Shown here piece after piece: positions 45,793-57,113 of a DNA stretch of 64,000 nt (within the stretch, counting starts at the first letter, position 1; every line of letters starts with the position of its first letter). The position numbers and the translations under genes are program-made. The stretch lies in assembly GCA_002633005.1 (NCBI GenBank), contig NMRA01000973.1, forward strand, positions 7,232 through 71,231. The letters run 5' to 3'. The notes beneath the pieces are model-generated. The model was not told where the DNA came from, searched no databases, and saw only the letters and a list, made by a program, of their open reading frames with translations. Origin of the DNA: Phoronis australis (taxonomy: Eukaryota > Phoronida > Phoronidae).

Positions 45793-46324
45793 CGTCATCA
45801 AGAGTGAAAATAGAATACTTAAATGAGCACGCGCAATAATCGCACGTTCAACAAACCGCATTGTACTGTACTTATACGCTACGAAAAATAAGACACATAA
45901 TTTCCATAAAAATGATATCTTAATTCGGTGAAATTTTTCTCTCATGTGCTCTTACTTGTAAATCACCGATCTCTAGTTTGAATGCGGGTATCGTGTCGTC
46001 AGGATCTTTTACTTGAGAATCATATTCAGTTTCCAGTGGTAACCTACTTTAGCAGACGATAATTTCCCGGTCGAAGCTTAGCGTGAAAAAAACGTGTTTT
46101 AAGCTATAATAGTTGGTAAACCTTACTTTATGAATTCAATTTATTTCTATAATTTTTAAGTTTTCAATTGGTGTTGAGTAAAAGCATAATTTGACAAAAA
46201 TAGCCGGGCTTTTCTTAAAAGGTCACGACCTCAGACCCCGGGCCTCTGACATAGAAAGTAGTTACAAAGCCGTGGAGAGTCAGAAAAGGTAAATCGATTC
46301 ATTGCAAGGTTTCTCGTTTAGTAC

Positions 46325-46562
46325 TATAAGGACATTTTAAAGTTTTTGGGATCGGATAATTATAGATTATTACATGTTCTCAGCCGTTATCCCCCTTATC
46401 TAGAGACCTCGTGGATTTTGGAAATCTATCACCCTCGGGGCTAACGCCCCTCGGACGATAATTCTCCAAAATCCACTCGGGCTCTAGATAACGGGGGATA
46501 ACGACTTCGCCATGTAATAATCTATATTTATCCGATCCCAAAAACTTTAAAATGTCCTTATA
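46325..46562. mobile_element. Hairpin MITE, almost completely palindromic
   Basis: TATAAGGACATTTTAAAGTT at 46325 is matched by its inverse ending at 46562. Pairing continues through TTTTTGGGATCGGATAA, ATAGATTATTACATG, GTTATCCCCC, TATCTAGAG, GTGGATTTTGGA and the loop GAGGGGCGTTAGC. The arms are about 118 bp. A transcript through it would fold into a long hairpin. The minus-strand frame here is a by-product. Confidence 0.8.
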
Positions 46563-47692
46563 CATGTAGTACATCATTGTTGCGGTGTTTTGGGTGGTAA
46601 TAATTCTGCCCCATCAAAAAACAGTAAGAAAGCTTTATTGTCTAAGGGTAACGTGCCATCTGCTATCTTCTTATTAAAGTTGACTCAGGTGTCTGACTTA
46701 CGTATTGTTTTCAAAGCATCGATCACGCATGGTGTGACATCACATATTTCTTATACTGCACAATCTTCTCCTGCTAAAACTGTCTCTATATCCATTTTGC
46801 ACTCTTTTCGCTCGGTGTATTCTTCATCTTTGCCTTCTCTCTACTTTTGACTTCTTTATAAATGCACTCTTGTGGTCAAACTCTTTTCCTCTTATATATA
46901 TATTTTTTTTGCTTGAACTGGTTTCGCAGCCCTCCTCCAAAACAATTTTGGGAATGCATCCATATTTTCTACTCTGAAACATTCCAAACCGCAGTGTTCA
47001 TGCAATGCTAGATACCTAATCCTTAGGACTTGATCGCCGTGATCTGCGATACCGTGGCAAATTATTTAAGCAACGTGATCTGTTTAAACACAGAAGTAAC
47101 AGCACTTGAAGTTGATTGATTGGAAAATTTTGTAAAATATTTTTACATCGATTTCACTCTGTCCAAAATGGTTACATAAAATGGCCTAACACTTCTTATC
47201 TCACTTTAATACACCATTAGCAATACATCCATACATGTACATCCTATCTTTCTCAAGTCACCTATCCGACCATACTTCGTACAGTTGGCTCAGGCGAGTC
47301 CGTACAGTCGTTTGTCTGGCGTTTGTTTATCAAGCAAACATTTAGCTGAAACTTTTGCACCACATGCACATCTTCATAAAATATTACTTACAGTATGAAA
47401 TGCATTAAATCAACGACATAATGCATCCTTTTACAACAAACATTCACCGGTAACCCTGATTTTTTCACAGCATCGCGGCTACCGAGTCGCTGGTCACTAA
47501 CGTGAGAAGCTCTCACCGCTTGTCACGACTATTAAGCTATTGGGCAGACTAGTTACTAATTACATATAGGGTCGATTTTTACATTTTAAAGACAATTTTG
47601 TTCTATTGGTGTTGTATTCCTACATCAAGTTGCTCATGACGACGCCGAACTCCTCATGACCAGTCCAACCACGTAGTACAGGTCCCCACACC

Positions 47693-48350
47693 TCGGGAAT
47701 ACAACATTTGAATTAATAGATTATTTCCCATTGCATTACCTAACCTGGACGTTGGAGTGCGTTGCGATAATTAGTCCATGATTAAACATAAAAGAAAAAC
47801 TTCGGAGTATGTATCAGAAACGGCGTCAAAGAACATAATCATCATCTTTAATTAACCTTCAAATATGGCACGTACCAAACAGATAAGAAAGTTCCAATAA
47901 GAACAAATTGGAAGAATGATTGGTATTAACGAATTTGAGTAAGAATAAGACGCTCGTTGTCAGGTTTTATGCTTAGCCGATTACCACTTAAAGAGACATG
48001 GAACGCGAAAGCTCGTCGGAACATCCTTTAAACAATTCCTGACGAAAGTTCCATCTTGCAACGTCAAGTACAGTAATTCACTGCCCCCTGTGAGAAATTT
48101 CCTGAAAAATCACAACATTCACGATTTTTGAAATACGCGCGAATGAAAAACTCTGAGGTAAGAGTTCCTGATCTCCTTCCCACTTATATTAAATGTGCGC
48201 ATGCGATTGCAGTCATTTGCTTGATTTCGCAAAGGTCACATTTTCCATATAAGGGAAATGTGGGAGGTCGATGTCCTTGCATAACAAATAAGGAGGCGTG
48301 CTTTTTCTTGTGGCGACCAGTTGACAGATTGTTTTTGTTTTTGAAATTGG
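47693..48350. other. Intron 2 of FN1-like gene B, middle part
   Basis: Aligns with 12935-13620 of copy A (TTGCGATAATTxGTCCAT, ATCATCATCTT, AAGAACAAATTGGAAGAATG, TGAGAAATTTCC and TAAxGGAAATGTG). Short frames in both copies are not preserved as protein. Confidence 0.65.
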
Positions 48351-49964
48351 CGCTTTTGGGAGAGGGTTTACGAAGAGAAGAATAAAAAGATCGCTAGCAG
48401 ATGGTTACGGGCCTGGAATATCGGGCTGAGTGAACATTGAGCCACAGTAACATCAGAATAGAATATTGTGGTTCTGGGGAACGTTGGGGTTGTTCCAAAA
48501 AACCCTCGACCCCCACAGCCCACGAACACTTCGACCCACGACCCCCTCAACCAACAATCCCCTCGACCTACGATCTGTTGCAATAGATGTATGTTTGCGA
48601 TTTTTACACATTTTATAATCAAATAATGTCGCTTAATGACTTTCTCATAAGACTTACCTACATATACACGCGAATCTGCTCTGGCTCAAGACTGGTGGTT
48701 AAAAACAGAAACTGGCGTAAGAACATGATCTGAAATAGCGAATTGTGAGCGTTCTATCGTTGCCATGGAAATAGTTCCACGAGCGGCTACCAGTGGCCCT
48801 GTTCAACTGAAGCTAGGGAAAGAGTACGTTAACGTGGATGCGCATAATTCCAGATGCTTATTATTTGTTTTCTGTTGTATATTCGTTTACAATATACTAC
48901 ATGTAACGTTGAGATACTTTTTAGTTAACAGTTTGTTTTTTCAAAGTGTATGTACTGAAAAAAATACATATTTGTCGGTTCCTTGCATGCTTCCGAAAAG
49001 CTTGAATCTGCCATTCACTGAAGAGCAGACGAGACGTTTGCATTGCCTGGAAAGACATTTGTAACATTGGTAGGTCTTTAATTTGATTTGGTCGCGTTTT
49101 TTCGGTTTTTGTTTTTCAAACTTGCCGAGTCGAGTATCTTTAACATGCTATGTCTCATTAAATCGTTAATATGCAAATGAAGTATTATTTTACAAACAAC
49201 CCTGGGTCTTCTGGTGTTCTGGAAGGCCTGGGGGTGTGTTTCCGGAAACCACCTAAGAACCAGTTACCATTGCAATCTCGCAAAAGTTTTGTTTTGCAAG
49301 ACTATTTTTATGTAAACGAGTATGGTAATATGTCATCTTTACTCTAATAGAAAAAGACACAGTTTTTATTATTTGTTCATTTCATTGTCAAGTGGTGGTA
49401 TTTGGAATTACTAGAGTTTTCTTTATGTTTACGTTTGTTTTTAAGTGTATCAGCTCTGGTGTTTTCTTTAAAACCGCATTTTATTTTCGAATTATTTTCC
49501 TGATTATACTGTACACACAGTTTTCTAGGAAGTCTCAACCGTGACGCTTGCTACAAATTAAAATATTCAAGCTTTTAATGAGACATGGCATCTTTAATTG
49601 CAAAAATACAGGGATTAGCCAGCCGAGCTCACAGTCGGACTCGTTAGTCCTGCAAGTCAGCACTTCTTCTATGTTAAGATCTAGTCGAGCTTGTTTAGAC
49701 TGGGTCGAATGGATTGTGGGCCGTGGGTCGAAGGGGTTGTGGGGTATGGGATCCAGGGGGGTTTAGAGCAAATCGGATCCTTGTGTCCGAGGAATAACGC
49801 AGAGGGTTCAAGTTGATAGTCAAGGGGCGAGCCGGAATAGTCTCTTAGGACTGTCGCTATCATCTCTTTTGATGTGCGGCTTTGGATTGGTGCATACGCG
49901 AATAAATTCCAACACTTGAATCACTGGAGTGCATGTTACATTGGAAGTAACATGTGTGAGTGAC

Positions 49965-50580
49965 AGGTGACTACATATGCGCGTGCTCACCCCTTGGAAG
50001 AAGAACTTGTTAATGTGCCTCGTTGTTTTCATTCGTGTCCCCTTGGGGGTAGAATACACGGAGGTATCCGATTCAGCAGAACACCTTCATCACTCGTTGA
50101 TGTAACCTCAGCAGTCATTTGTAAGATTTACTACAAAGAAAGAAAATGGAGGACTGTGAGCAATTTGAGCCTTGTCAACACCTTTGTGAACCAAATTTTC
50201 TTCTTACTACAAATATTTCTGCAGGCAGCAGCATAAACAAAAGTCAGCGACAGTACAAAAATGCACGCAGGAGAGGCCCAACCATGGCTTTCCAATTCAC
50301 ATTTCTTAAACACAGCCAACTTAAGCACCGATTTGTCTGTACAACAGACCACAAACTATATCCACACGGATTTACACTTCCTCCATCAGTCATGTCAGTT
50401 TCTTTACGTACAGCGTTACCTGTTGACAATTCGACCAGCCAAAAGGAGCGCCGGTGTACGAAAATTTCCCGTGGAAAATGAAATGATACCTGCGTGTCCT
50501 CTACCCCCTAGCGGACACTCAAAAACCAGCGAGGATAATTTGTTTACTTTCTTGCCATAAAAAGCACGAGACGGACATTG
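49965..50580. repeat. Inverted-repeat segment of ~600 bp
   Basis: GGGGGTAGAATACACGGAGG TATC (50045-50070) is paired with GATACCTGCGTGTCCTCTAC (50487-50507). CACGAATGAAAACAACGAGG read on the minus strand at about 50020-50040 resembles CACTCAAAAACCAGCGAGG at 50516-50534. Overlapping frames on both strands here are a result of this symmetry. Confidence 0.45.
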
Positions 50581-51615
50581 AAACAGGTCGTTACTTAATT
50601 GACGGCATTTCCAAATCACAGGCATGGGGTACCTACCCGCGACGGAGTGCGATATTGTCGGGGATACTGTTATAGGCCAATCAGGACATCTTGCATGAAA
50701 AATATATATTTTTCATATTTTTCATCACAGGGTTGAACGAGTGTGTGACAATTTATAACATACTTATGCCGTGATCCCAATTTTTTCGCGGCGTCCAAAA
50801 ATTTGCAAACGTAGCCGAAAACGCTAGCCAATGAAAGGCGTCAAAGATCGGTTCTGATTATTGGCCCATGTTCCCGCGCCATCTGTTCTCTGTTAGTGTC
50901 GAACGCGATAAGGCAACAACCAAATAACCGCCAGATTCGCACGAGGAGTTTTCCAGGTATCAACTAGGCTCCAAAAACTGGGCTGGCGTACGTGATAAAT
51001 TCCAAGCCACATGTTGCGACTTGATACGAGATGACCAAAGTCTTGGCTCGAGATACCAAATTTAAGGTCACAAATGTGACCTGCATATCGTTATGTCGAG
51101 AGTTCCGTTCTGATTGATTTCAAACGACACGTTGAACTTTCGCGTACTCGTAAGTGCGCATTGCTGGATAGAGCTGGTCACTAATTAAGTCGTGTAGCAA
51201 ACCAATTTTGTCTACAAGTTATTTCTTACCGACTGTACGGGTTCACTAGACTTATCCCCAGTCAGAGTAATTGATTAAAAAATACTAAGCAAATACTTTT
51301 TGTTGAGTAATGCGTTTGCAGTAGCTTTTGGTTGGCGACTGGCTCATGTCCGCTTGTCTCCGATTCGTGTAATTCATTGCCTGATGTGTTTCACGCAACG
51401 ACAAGTGAGCAGCACCAGGCGCATTTGACAGCCGCACTAAACCTTACGTTGGCAATTCATTGAGTCATGGAATCTCGAAGAAAAACAATCCCAAATACAA
51501 AAACACACCTAGATTAGTTTTCCAACCATTCATTTCGTCAAACAACAAATTAGTCAGTGCTCTGTGACTCAAAACTTGACAACTAATTAATACGCGCACA
51601 ATTCTACTCATGTCC

Positions 51616-51770
51616 ATGGGTGGCGCACCATAGGGGTATGGGAGGACCTATAGCTCCCCACTTATTTCAGTGGACATGGACGACGCACCGCAAAGGGGCT
51701 GTGAGGCTATGGCCATATCCCCCAACCCTCCCTCCCCACCCTGCTTATTTCAGTGCTGCGCCGCTAATGA
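51616..51770. repeat. Degenerate GC-rich foldback units
   Basis: GGGTGGCGCACCATAGGGGT, a middle GACGACGCACCGCAAAGGGG and the end TCAGTGCTGCGCCGC correspond to the double unit at 31134-31272. Confidence 0.55.
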
Positions 51771-52466
51771 TGTCGCGGGACTGTAAATATATAATTTAAC
51801 CTATGATGTAACCTCTGCAAAACGTGAAGTTTGCACGAGCACACTTCTGCGCTGTTGCCGCGTGAGAATAGTTGCAATCCAAGCGGAGCGCTGCCTGGTG
51901 ACTGGTCGTCTGTGCACTGCAGTTGCCGGAAATAGCTCTGAGAAGACCGCACGGTATTATTACTTTGCAATTTTGTGAATTCATTCATGAAGGCCTAATC
52001 TTAGGGCAACAGAAACTTTGCTTGGAAAATCCGCTGTTGTGACATTTTTACCGTCATTTGGCGACACACTGGAAAATCCTATCGCCATTTTCACATTTTC
52101 TGTTGCCAAAAATGACGACCAGTCGAGAAAAACAACTTTTTGAGCTCCATAATAGCGTAGTATAGCAAATCACAGATTCCGATTTCTCGCATAGAATTGG
52201 CGCTTATTAACTTGTGTTCTTTTATGAGAATAGAATTTTCATTTTACCTATCCAAAAGGCGTGAATGAAATATTTTTCCTACACAAATATTCGTACGAAC
52301 TATTATTCCCTCGGACTCCTACTGTCCTAAGTATTAGAGATATAACGCCATGTTTCAAGAACCATGTACGAACCAATGGAGTGTACGAACTAATCGAGAA
52401 AATACCCTGAAAGAATTTAATGTTTTGATATTAACTGAAATTACGAATAAAACCTAAAAACACCTG

Positions 52467-52867
52467 GGCCCGGTCTCCAATCTTTTTACTCGAAATGGAA
52501 CTCGAAATTAGGTTTGGCATTTTCTACTCTACTTTTGGGCGAACTCAAGATAAGTGTCTATTATTCTATGCTTGAGTACACAATAACTTATGCAGATAAT
52601 TTATTGCCCTTAGTTCACAGTTTGTAAACCCAATATTAAAGCAAAAAGTTCGATTTTGAACTCGAAATTTCGAGTTTTTACTCGAGTTTGTAGCAAGAAT
52701 ATAAGGGTCTTCAAGGGCAAACTTGAACTAGAAACTCCTATGCATAAACTATAATGTATTCGAGCACAGTCTGATAACCAATTATCTTAAGTTCGCACAA
52801 AAGGAGCAGAGAAATTGCCAAAAATAGTTTCGAGTTCGTTTCGAGTACAAAGATTAGAGACCGGGCC
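52467..52867. mobile_element. Foldback MITE, TIR GGCCCGGTCTCCAATCTTT, copy 2
   Basis: Opposite orientation to 21002-21318, with the same ends, and CTG on both sides (52464-52466 and 52868-52870). Copy A at about 13671-13678 (ATTACCTGGTGTGC) shows the empty site with a single CTG, which supports a 3 bp target duplication. The element is longer than copy 1 because it keeps a middle stretch around 52560-52645. Confidence 0.85.
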
Positions 52868-53073
52868 CTGGTAAACATTTCGAATTCTGTTTCAGTGGCA
52901 GATAACCACTCTTAATATCGCTATATATATTAGTCTATTTATTGCGTTCCAGGCCCATGCAGCTTTATAAAAAGATCACTTTCTACCGATTTGGATTGGA
53001 CAGCACACAACAGTCCCTAATCTGTATGTAGGCTAAATTATCACTTAATTGATTATCATGCCATTATCTTAAG

Positions 53074-53231
53074 GTTGCGCTCGTCCAGGCAGACTTCACA
53101 TGAATTACGGCGAGACGTATTACGAGGCACGTGATGGCGAAAGATACAAGTGCACTTGCGTCAGAGGACCAGATCCCCAGTTACCGAATGACACGTCCCA
53201 TTCGCACATTAAATGTCTGGTTGTTCAATAG
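53074..53231 (+). CDS. FN1-like secreted protein B, last exon
   Basis: The exon starts after TTATCTTAAG and ends with TAG at 53229-53231. It encodes GCARPGRLHMNYGETYYEAR, then DGERYKCTC, a GPDPQ linker, and SHSHIKCLVVQ before the stop. Length, phase, four cysteines and stop position are identical to 13887-14044. Exon 2 of this copy is about 9.7 kb upstream because of the insertions in intron 2. Confidence 0.72.
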
Positions 53232-54880
53232 CAAACATTCCGAGTTTTCACATTGAACTGTAAAGAATGAAAAGAAAACATAAACAGTGACGTGAAGAAT
53301 GACTTTTTATGTGCTCTGAAACTCCAAAACTTGATTCGGTTTGCGTATCAGTGTGCAACATTTGAATAAAGTGACTGAAATATATGAACATAACAAGCGG
53401 CTATAAAACTGTCTTCAAAAAGGATATACTTAAGCCAGATACAGAATTCATTTATGGACAAGAGATGTTCTAGTTATTGGTCTGTGGTCCAACGGATGAG
53501 AGATCAAAATAACAGTGGAAAATGACAGTATCATCATCTTCAAGCCACGTTAAAGGAGAATGCCACCCGATTTAAATAATCTTTTTATCGTCTTAATCGG
53601 TGTATATCCACATAGCCTCTTATACAGTCGACCTCACCTTGCAGAGAGGTGTCACGTTAAAGGAGAATGCCACCCAAAAAACAACCTATTTTGTATCAAT
53701 TTAGATGAAGTAGTTCTACTCAATAACGACAGGTTCGGTTGCGTTACCTGACACCTGAAGGCAGACGGAGGTGTTTAAATTATCCATGACGTCGTTGGTT
53801 TCGCACGCAGTCTGTTCAGCAGTTCACAACTGTTACACGGGTTAGTGGTGTCAGCTTATCGCTTGAATTCATCGTTCAACACCAATAAATCACCAAACTT
53901 CGATGTAAAACCCTTAAAAATTAATTCACCGAGTTCTTGTAAAAACGTGTTGTTTTATTTCGCTGTTACGGATTTACTGGTATTTGGACACACCGTAACC
54001 TACAAAGTTCGGCAGGCCAATTTACCAAGGTGCGTAGCAGGAGTTTGGGGTCTGTTCGGAGATAAATTCGAAGTAATCTTCCGTGAAATACAGACAGGAG
54101 AACCTAGGTCTGTGTTGTTTATACTTGTGATTTTATTTTTTGACAAAACCGGCACACAAAACGCTTGTTATACCTGCCCGATCAGGCCCGTCGCGGCCGG
54201 ATTGACTCGTTATCCCGTCCAGTGCCTCGGAATCCGATCAGGTGCGTCGCGGCCGCCGGAACTGGCACGAACATAAACTAGCTGGAGTTGGAAACTAAAC
54301 CTCCAGTCACGAAATGACTATAATAGTGAGCCAAAGAAATAATGTGCACGTAATTATTTATGTGAAGTAGCCACGCATCTGAAAATCTACTTGTCGGGGG
54401 CAGCGAAGTCGGATTCCCTTTCCACAGACGGTCATGGCAAAGTTTGGACAGTACCAACAATAGCACCTAGTAATTGCTTCACAACTGCTTTCTGTCAGCA
54501 AACACTGAATTAGCATGCGCTCACACGACCTCGGTGCCCTCTCAATTAATTACGTTTGTTGTCGGCATCAATAACCGGTAACGCAGTGGTTTATTCATTG
54601 CTGGCTTCTCAAAACATTTGAACTCACGAGCACACCAAGGCATTACAAATTGTATCTAATGAGACAGACTTTGTTTCAGTTTCATATAAGCATTAGTTAG
54701 GATCATTTTAGGATGAGAATAATTCAGTTTGAAACAGAACGCAGAATAGTAAACGTCTACACATGGCATGGCAACTCGCCCGTCGCCAATCCCGACTTAG
54801 TCAAGAGCTCATCCGATGAAGACTTCACGGGTCGGTTCTTTAGGTTTCACAGGTTATCAGTTCGAACCGGAATACACTAC

Positions 54881-55171
54881 TCAAGAATTACTTGAGAGCC
54901 GCCGTGAACAAGCATAGGCAACAGAACTTATGGATACTTCTTTGGTAAGCCGGAATTCGTCAGAGAAATTACTGTCGACAAAATGCCGGCCACAGACACG
55001 GAGAAGTTTCACGGTATCATACTTGTTATTAACAGCATAACTTTCATTCTTCACTACCGCATGCCACTTCCTAAGCATTTCGGGGTCTTGAGGAAGTCGA
55101 AGAAACGATATACCCGCTTTCTTCGCAGCTTCATAGTTCGGACAAGTGGGAACCAATGTACTGCAATGTAG
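54881..55171 (-). pseudogene. THAP domain of the Kolobok-like element
   Basis: The minus-strand frame reads CSTLVPTCPNYEAAKKAGIS, FLRLPQDPEMLRKWHAVV, then LRVCGRHFVDSNFSDE. It has a first cysteine pair, the FxRLPxDPExxRKW core with the invariant tryptophan, and the C-x-x-H-F-V-x-x-x-F end, so this is an almost complete C2CH finger of about 75 residues. The first cysteines are six residues apart, wider than the usual two to four. No ATG is near the start (frame open to about 55175), so it may be an internal exon. It is the best preserved of the THAP copies here. Confidence 0.7.
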
Positions 55172-55795
55172 CGGAATTCAGTCTGCAGACGAACCATTGA
55201 CGTCGCTGCGTCGCTTCTCACCATGCCACCGACCGGAATAACATTAAGCGTTTTGTGTGTTTCGAACTCAAAAAATTCACAAGTATGAACAACAAAGATC
55301 TAGGTTCTCATGTCTGTATTTCACGGAAGATTACTTCGAATTTATCTCCGAACAGTCGCGAAACTCCTGCTACGGACCTTGGTAAATGGGCCTGCCGAAC
55401 TTTGTAGGCTAGCGAAGAGGGAATTCATAAAAATCGCGCACTTTGTGACAAGTTTCTGCAAATTGGTACAACGTTAGGAATAGGTAAAACATTTCTAAAA
55501 AGCACCGCAAACAAACTGCGCTAATCCCCTGGTGGCTGCTACGCAAAAAATCCAATATGGCTGCCGCCGAAAATGGAAATTGGCATATTTCGGCTATTAT
55601 CATCACCAGAGCATGTTGTAAATCCCTGTTTTCAATATTTTTGGGTGCGGGGAGTTTATTTTTGATGTTATTTTTATGATTTTAGGCCATTTAAGTCTTT
55701 TCACACTTTCTCTGAACTAAAAATACCAAACGCTTGGCCCCGCACATTGTCTCCGGATAGAAAATGTCAAACGCTTGTTCCCGCGCAGCTCCACT

Positions 55796-56515
55796 CTTGC
55801 ATCTATTTGTTATAATATTTTTGCTGGTTTGAATCAGGCTGTTTATAATGCTCAGAAGAAAAAATGTCAATGACGGTACTCTGATGAGGTCGGTGAATCA
55901 AAAATGGTAGGCCTATGCTTCATCGGGATGCTCCATATCGAAATGGCATCTCAAGAGAGTGGAGGTAAACTGTTGAACGGATCTGGATGGGACCACATGT
56001 TATCCCTAGACAATGTCTTTACTCCTGGTGTTGCACCATCTCCTCTGGGTGGAAAGCATGTCAGGCTTATCAGATATGAATACCAACTCATTCTGGCTTA
56101 ATGAGTTAAAGAAACAGACATATGATGATGAGTACTGTCATGAAAGCTCTGGACCNCTTGCATCTATTTGTTATAATATTTTTGCTGGTTTGAATCAGGC
56201 TGTTTATAATGCTCAGAAGAAAAAATGTCAATGGCGGTACTCTGATGAGGTCGGTGAATCAAAAATGGTAGGCCTATGCTTCATCGGGATGCTCCATATC
56301 GAAATGGCATCTCAAGAGAGTGGAGGTAAACTGTTGAACGTATCTGGATGGGACCACATGTTATCCCTAGACAATGTCTTCACTCCTGGTGTTGCACCAT
56401 CTCCTCTGGGTGGAAAGCATGTCAGGCGTATCAGATATGCATACCAACTCATTCTGGCTTAATGAGTTAAAGAAACAGACATACATGTATGATGATGAGT
56501 ACTGTCATGAAAGCT
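55796..56515. repeat. Direct ~360 bp duplication across N 56156, probable artefact
   Basis: CTTGCATCTATTTGTTATAA starts at 55796 and again right after the N at 56157. The copies stay nearly identical to about GTCATGAAAGCTC. The first copy ends at the N. Confidence 0.8.
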
Positions 56516-57113
56516 CACGAAAGCTTTGATATGTGGGAAAAACGAGTCTGCAATGCTCCATCAGTTTGTCACTGGAAAAGTGTAAGAGACTACCTGCTAA
56601 TTTACTGTCGCTCCATTCGAGGTCAGAGACTGAGCGATTGGCCATTGACTTTGAAAGACCATGTGAAGAATTGTGTACATGTTTTTTTTGCATGTGGACA
56701 TACGAATTACGCACGCTGGAGCCAATGCACAACTTCCACAGACCCACCCTTCAGTGCACGAAAATTTCATGGAAGGGAAATTTGTTGTTCAGTGTAGTGA
56801 CAGGAAGTTTTCTTTGACCAGAGCACAGTATCAAGTTCTTGAAGGAGTACAGTGATGCAAAGGGACTCTACAAGAAGACGAGGAATGATTGAGCTCTCAC
56901 CGTCAGAAGTGTTGAGGTTAATTGATGAGTTTGAGGATGCACGCTTCTCAACATCAAGAAGCAATAACAATATGGAGCATCCTGAGTCTTCTATTACTGA
57001 ACAAACAAAGATTCTGAAGGACCTCAAAGCTCTATGCGACCTTGTGAAGGAGGGTCGAGTTGTTAGTCCATTCAAGGAGACTGGCTCAGATCTCATTACT
57101 TTGGACACTGGTG

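Larger units (their letters stand above)
43377..47692. mobile_element. TIR element (~4.3 kb) inserted in intron 2 of gene B
   Basis: The left end GGTGTGGGAACCTG (43377-43390) and right end CAGGTCCCCACACC (47679-47692) are inverted repeats. The TIR continues on the left after a nested element at 43818 (TACTACGTGTTTGGACTGGT, CATGAGGAGTACC) and on the right at 47639-47679. TIR length is about 65 bp. Copy A has an uninterrupted intron at this point (about 12925-12935). Inside are a ~16 bp repeat array pair, a SINE head and a hairpin MITE, but no transposase frame I can recognise. Confidence 0.65.
48350..52440. mobile_element. ~4.1 kb insert in intron 2 of gene B, content unknown
   Basis: Copy A has no such sequence between 13620 and 13650. 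The insert includes a second TCTCATTAAAT / AATGAAGTA / TTTACAAACAACC repeat (49150-49230, paralogue of 44325-44400), an inverted-repeat piece (49965-50580) and the GC-rich foldback at 51616-51770. The frame at 48765-49064 contains GPVQLKLGKEYVNVDAHNS but has no recognisable domain. I did not find terminal repeats for the whole insert. Confidence 0.4.
40222..53553 (+). repeat. Segmental duplication copy B (FN1-like gene), interrupted
   Basis: Counterpart of 9490-14190. Matching blocks: 40222-41185 (5' side and exon 1), 41190-43376 (intron 1 and exon 2, inflated by two false duplications), 47693-48350 (intron 2), 52440-52466 plus 52871-53553 (end of intron 2, exon 3, 3' flank). Between the blocks lie insertions specific to B: the TIR element 43377-47692, a ~4.1 kb unknown insert 48350-52440 and the MITE 52467-52867. 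Confidence 0.75.

Noticed and set aside
49967-50625. Five overlapping frames of 60-111 codons
   Set aside because: They lie in an inverted-repeat segment, overlap on both strands and have no recognisable domain.
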